A program made the position numbers and the translations under genes. From JAJFVC01 sp039698075 (GTDB lineage Bacteria; Planctomycetota; Planctomycetia; Pirellulales; Thermoguttaceae): a stretch of DNA of 6,235 bases. The notes beneath the pieces were generated by a model that searched no databases, was not told the origin of the DNA, and saw nothing but the letters and a program-made list of their open reading frames with translations. The stretch covers positions 1 through 6,235 of the forward strand of contig JBDKTJ010000132.1 in assembly GCA_039698075.1 (NCBI GenBank). The letters are read 5' to 3'. This document shows, one piece after another, positions 4,008-6,235 of this stretch (position 1 is its first letter; every line of letters starts with the position of its first letter).

Positions 4008-6235
4008 ATGTTCCACCTGTCGCTCAATCCGGTCTTCGACAGCTACCTGCTGGTGGCCGTGGTCGCGACGGTATTGATCGGATTGTTGGTTGTGGGGCCC
4101 GATCGGGCGAAAACCAGCCGTTGGCAGCGGGCGGCATTGACGCTGATCCGAGCGATCGTCGTGGCGATGCTTGTGTTGGCAATGCTTCGTCCGACGTTGG
4201 TCTACACGCAGACGAAAAAGCAGGCGGCCACGTTGGTCGTGATGGCCGATCAGTCGCGGAGCATGTCGGTGCCGGACGCGGCGGGCCGCAAGACGCGATG
4301 GGAGGCGTTGCGGGCGGCGTTGGCCGAGTCGGCGGGTTCGCTGGGGCGGCTGCAACGCGATTTCGAGCTAAAGGCTTACACGTTCGACGGCGAGTTGCAC
4401 GAAACCGCCGTGGTGGACGGGGCGGTGCAGTTGCCAAAATTACCCACCGGTCGGGAGACGGCCATCGGGGCGTCGCTGGACGACATGATGCGTCAGGAGG
4501 CCGGCAAACGGCTGTTGGGCGTGCTGCTGTTGAGCGACGGCGCGCAGCGCACCTACGCGCCGAGAGATTTGCCGCCGCAGACCGCCGCGGTTCGGCTGAA
4601 GCATCTCGGATATCCGATGTTCACGTGCACGTTGGGCCAATCGCGAGGGCTGGGCGAGGCCAAGGACGTCGCCTTGAAGGAATTGTTGGTTACGCCGAGC
4701 GTGTTCGTGAACAACGAGCTGACGGTTCGCGGTCAGGTCCGCGTCGATGGGTGCGTCAACGTTCCCGTGCCCGTCCGCATGCTTTTCGAGACGTCGCCGG
4801 GCCGGATGGAAGTGGTCGCGCAGCAGACGGTTCGCGCGGAGACGGACGGGCAGCGATTGCCGATCGAATTGCGTTACGTTCCGAAAACGCCGGGCGAGTG
4901 GCGCGTGACGCTCGACGCGGCGGAACAGCCGGGCGAGTTGGCCACGACCAACAATCGGCTCAGCACGTTCGTCCAGGTGTTGAAGGGCGGGCTGAACGTG
5001 CTTTATATCGAGGGGACGCTGCGGGTCGAATCGAAGTTCATTCGCCGCGCGCTCGATTCGTCGCCGAACATCAAGGTGGACTACGTGCGGCTCGACGCGC
5101 GCGATCCGACGGGTCGGCCGGCCGATCTGGCCGAGCGGCTTCGGTCGGGGAAATACATGGTGTACATCCTCGGGGACGTCGATTCCGCCGCGTTTCAGAA
5201 GGGCGAATTGGACGGCTTGGCCGACAGCGTTTCGCGCGGGGCGGGTTTGATGATGCTGGGCGGGTTCCAAAGTTTCGGGGCGGGCGGATATGGCGATACG
5301 CCGCTGGCCCGAGTGCTGCCGGTCGGCATGGATCGGCTGGAGCGCCAGCGGTCGGACGAACCGATCCGCGACGATTTGCACTGGCCGGGCCCGTTGGTGA
5401 TGCGGCCCACCGCGACGGGGCTTTCGCATTTCTTGACGACGTTGACGGCTCAGCGTTCGGACAATGCGGCGTTGTGGGCGGAGTTGCCGCCGTTGGACGG
5501 AGCGAATCGGTTTCACGACGTGTCGCCGGGTGCGACGGTGTTGGCCGACGCCGGTCCGGAGCGTCCGCTCTTGGTGGCGCAAAACTACGGCGACGGCCGC
5601 GTGTTGGCGTTTGCCGGCGATTCGACGTGGCGTTGGTGGTTGCAGGGGCACGAGGCGGCGTTCAAACGGTTTTGGCGGCAGGCGGTGTTGTGGCTCGCCC
5701 GCAAAGATCAAATCCGCGAGGGCGGGGCGTGGATCCGTTTTGCCCGACGTCGATTCGCTCCGTCCGAGCAGGTCGATTTCACGGTGGGCGTCAATTCGCC
5801 CGGCGGCGAACCGATCACCGACGCGGAGTTGAAGGCCGACGTGGTCGCGCCCGACGGCGTTCGGCGTCCGGTCGCGTTGTTGCGGCAAGGCGAACGTGCG
5901 ACCGGTACGCTGCGCGATCTGCAAACGCCCGGCGACTATACGATCGAATTGACGGCGAGCCGGGAGGGCCAATCGTTGGGCGCGGCGAAGGCTCGATTCC
6001 TGGTGTTTCCGCAGGATCTGGAGTTGGACAACGCCGCGGCGGACGGTTCGACGATGGAGAGCCTGGCGGCGATGACCGGTGGCCGATCGGTTCCGCCCGA
6101 ACAACTGCCGCAGTTGATCCGCCAACTGACCGAAGAGACCAAGCAGCTCGACATTCAACAAGAGACGAATAAAACGTTTTGGGACACGTGGCCGTTTTTC
6201 TTGCTGGCGGTCGGGCTGATGGGGGTGGTATGGTT
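4008..6235 (+). CDS. Membrane protein with vWA and GATase-like domains (3' partial)
   Basis: The frame is open from ATG 4008 to the window end: 742 codons plus two bases, with no stop. The product starts MFHLSLNPVFDSYLLVAVVA. Membrane segments lie at about 11-30 and 45-62, and a third begins near 728 (WPFFLLAVGLMGVVW), so the C-terminus is close. The vWA domain (about 75-210) has an intact MIDAS motif D81-Q-S83-R-S85, T151 in TGRETAIG, and S176-D177-G178. Next comes an Ig-like stretch (about 220-320), then a class I glutamine-amidotransferase-like fold starting at GLNVLYIEG (about 327) with GLMMLGGFQSFGAGGY near 412-427. No cysteine is seen in that region, so a glutaminase reaction is not expected. 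The segment FAGDSTWRWW (about 534-543) precedes another Ig-like region. It is the expected downstream partner in planctomycete MoxR-vWA operons. ATG 4008 is chosen because the membrane start fits the family, although no Shine-Dalgarno sequence is present. Confidence 0.9.
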   Translation, partial: MFHLSLNPVFDSYLLVAVVATVLIGLLVVGPDRAKTSRWQRAALTLIRAIVVAMLVLAMLRPTLVYTQTKKQAATLVVMADQSRSMSVPDAAGRKTRWEALRAALAESAGSLGRLQRDFELKAYTFDGELHETAVVDGAVQLPKLPTGRETAIGASLDDMMRQEAGKRLLGVLLLSDGAQRTYAPRDLPPQTAAVRLKHLGYPMFTCTLGQSRGLGEAKDVALKELLVTPSVFVNNELTVRGQVRVDGCVNVPVPVRMLFETSPGRMEVVAQQTVRAETDGQRLPIELRYVPKTPGEWRVTLDAAEQPGELATTNNRLSTFVQVLKGGLNVLYIEGTLRVESKFIRRALDSSPNIKVDYVRLDARDPTGRPADLAERLRSGKYMVYILGDVDSAAFQKGELDGLADSVSRGAGLMMLGGFQSFGAGGYGDTPLARVLPVGMDRLERQRSDEPIRDDLHWPGPLVMRPTATGLSHFLTTLTAQRSDNAALWAELPPLDGANRFHDVSPGATVLADAGPERPLLVAQNYGDGRVLAFAGDSTWRWWLQGHEAAFKRFWRQAVLWLARKDQIREGGAWIRFARRRFAPSEQVDFTVGVNSPGGEPITDAELKADVVAPDGVRRPVALLRQGERATGTLRDLQTPGDYTIELTASREGQSLGAAKARFLVFPQDLELDNAAADGSTMESLAAMTGGRSVPPEQLPQLIRQLTEETKQLDIQQETNKTFWDTWPFFLLAVGLMGVVW

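Noticed and set aside
3855..4355. Minus-strand frame running through gap 3 into the vWA/GATase gene
   Set aside because: Most of it is antisense to the real gene and the rest is repeat and spacer; no family resemblance or ribosome binding site.
4440..6161. Long minus-strand open frame of 573 codons
   Set aside because: An Arg/Gln/His-rich antisense shadow of a high-GC gene, with no recognisable domain.
4121..6172. Long + strand open frame of 683 codons overlapping the vWA/GATase gene
   Set aside because: Its product is low-complexity, rich in Arg, Gly and Ala, with no recognisable domain; the frame from 4008 gives clear membrane, vWA and GATase-like segments.

Overview
The window looks like chromosomal DNA from a high-GC bacterium, most likely a planctomycete of the Pirellula/Blastopirellula type. 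I infer this from the gene order (MoxR, DUF58, BatA-like, vWA/GATase-like membrane protein), from the protein wording, and from intergenic gaps built of short tandem repeats. No marker gene proves the taxonomy.

Layout, all genes on the + strand: (1) the last 67 codons of a MoxR-type AAA+ ATPase (3-206); (2) a DUF58/vWA protein (284-1180); (3) a small four-helix-bundle protein of the 23S rRNA intervening-sequence protein (IVP/S23) family (1233-1610), foreign to this operon; (4) a BatA-like membrane protein with a double-TM N-terminus and a degenerate vWA domain (1644-3821); (5) a long membrane protein with a vWA domain and a GATase-like domain (4008 to beyond the window end). Genes 1, 2, 4 and 5 form a MoxR-vWA (Bat-like) operon. 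In such loci the ATPase is thought to act as a chaperone or metal-insertion partner for the vWA proteins, two of which here are membrane-anchored.

The unusual part lies between the genes. All three gaps between the operon genes are built largely from tandem heptamers arranged as inverted pairs: a forward (+ strand) array close to the upstream stop codon and a reverse-complement array ending 3-8 nt before the next start codon. Gaps 1 and 2 use a G-rich heptamer (about RGGGRCG). Gap 3 uses another one, GTGGYCR, in three 33-nt copies. In gap 2 the inverted arrays enclose the four-helix-bundle gene, giving a compact cassette that runs exactly from the last base of one stop codon (1180) to the base before the next ATG (1644). 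The gene has lower GC than its neighbours and its own strong Shine-Dalgarno sequence. In gap 3 the arrays enclose about 98 bp of lower-GC DNA without a convincing gene, and the first array runs into the BatA-like gene, supplying its last residues and its stop codon.

My main hypothesis is that these are related repeat-bounded elements that settle in operon gaps, one of them carrying an IVP-family gene. Family members are structurally related to Avd, the accessory protein of diversity-generating retroelements. No reverse transcriptase, transposase or template repeat is present in the window, so any mobilising or array-writing enzyme would have to act from elsewhere.
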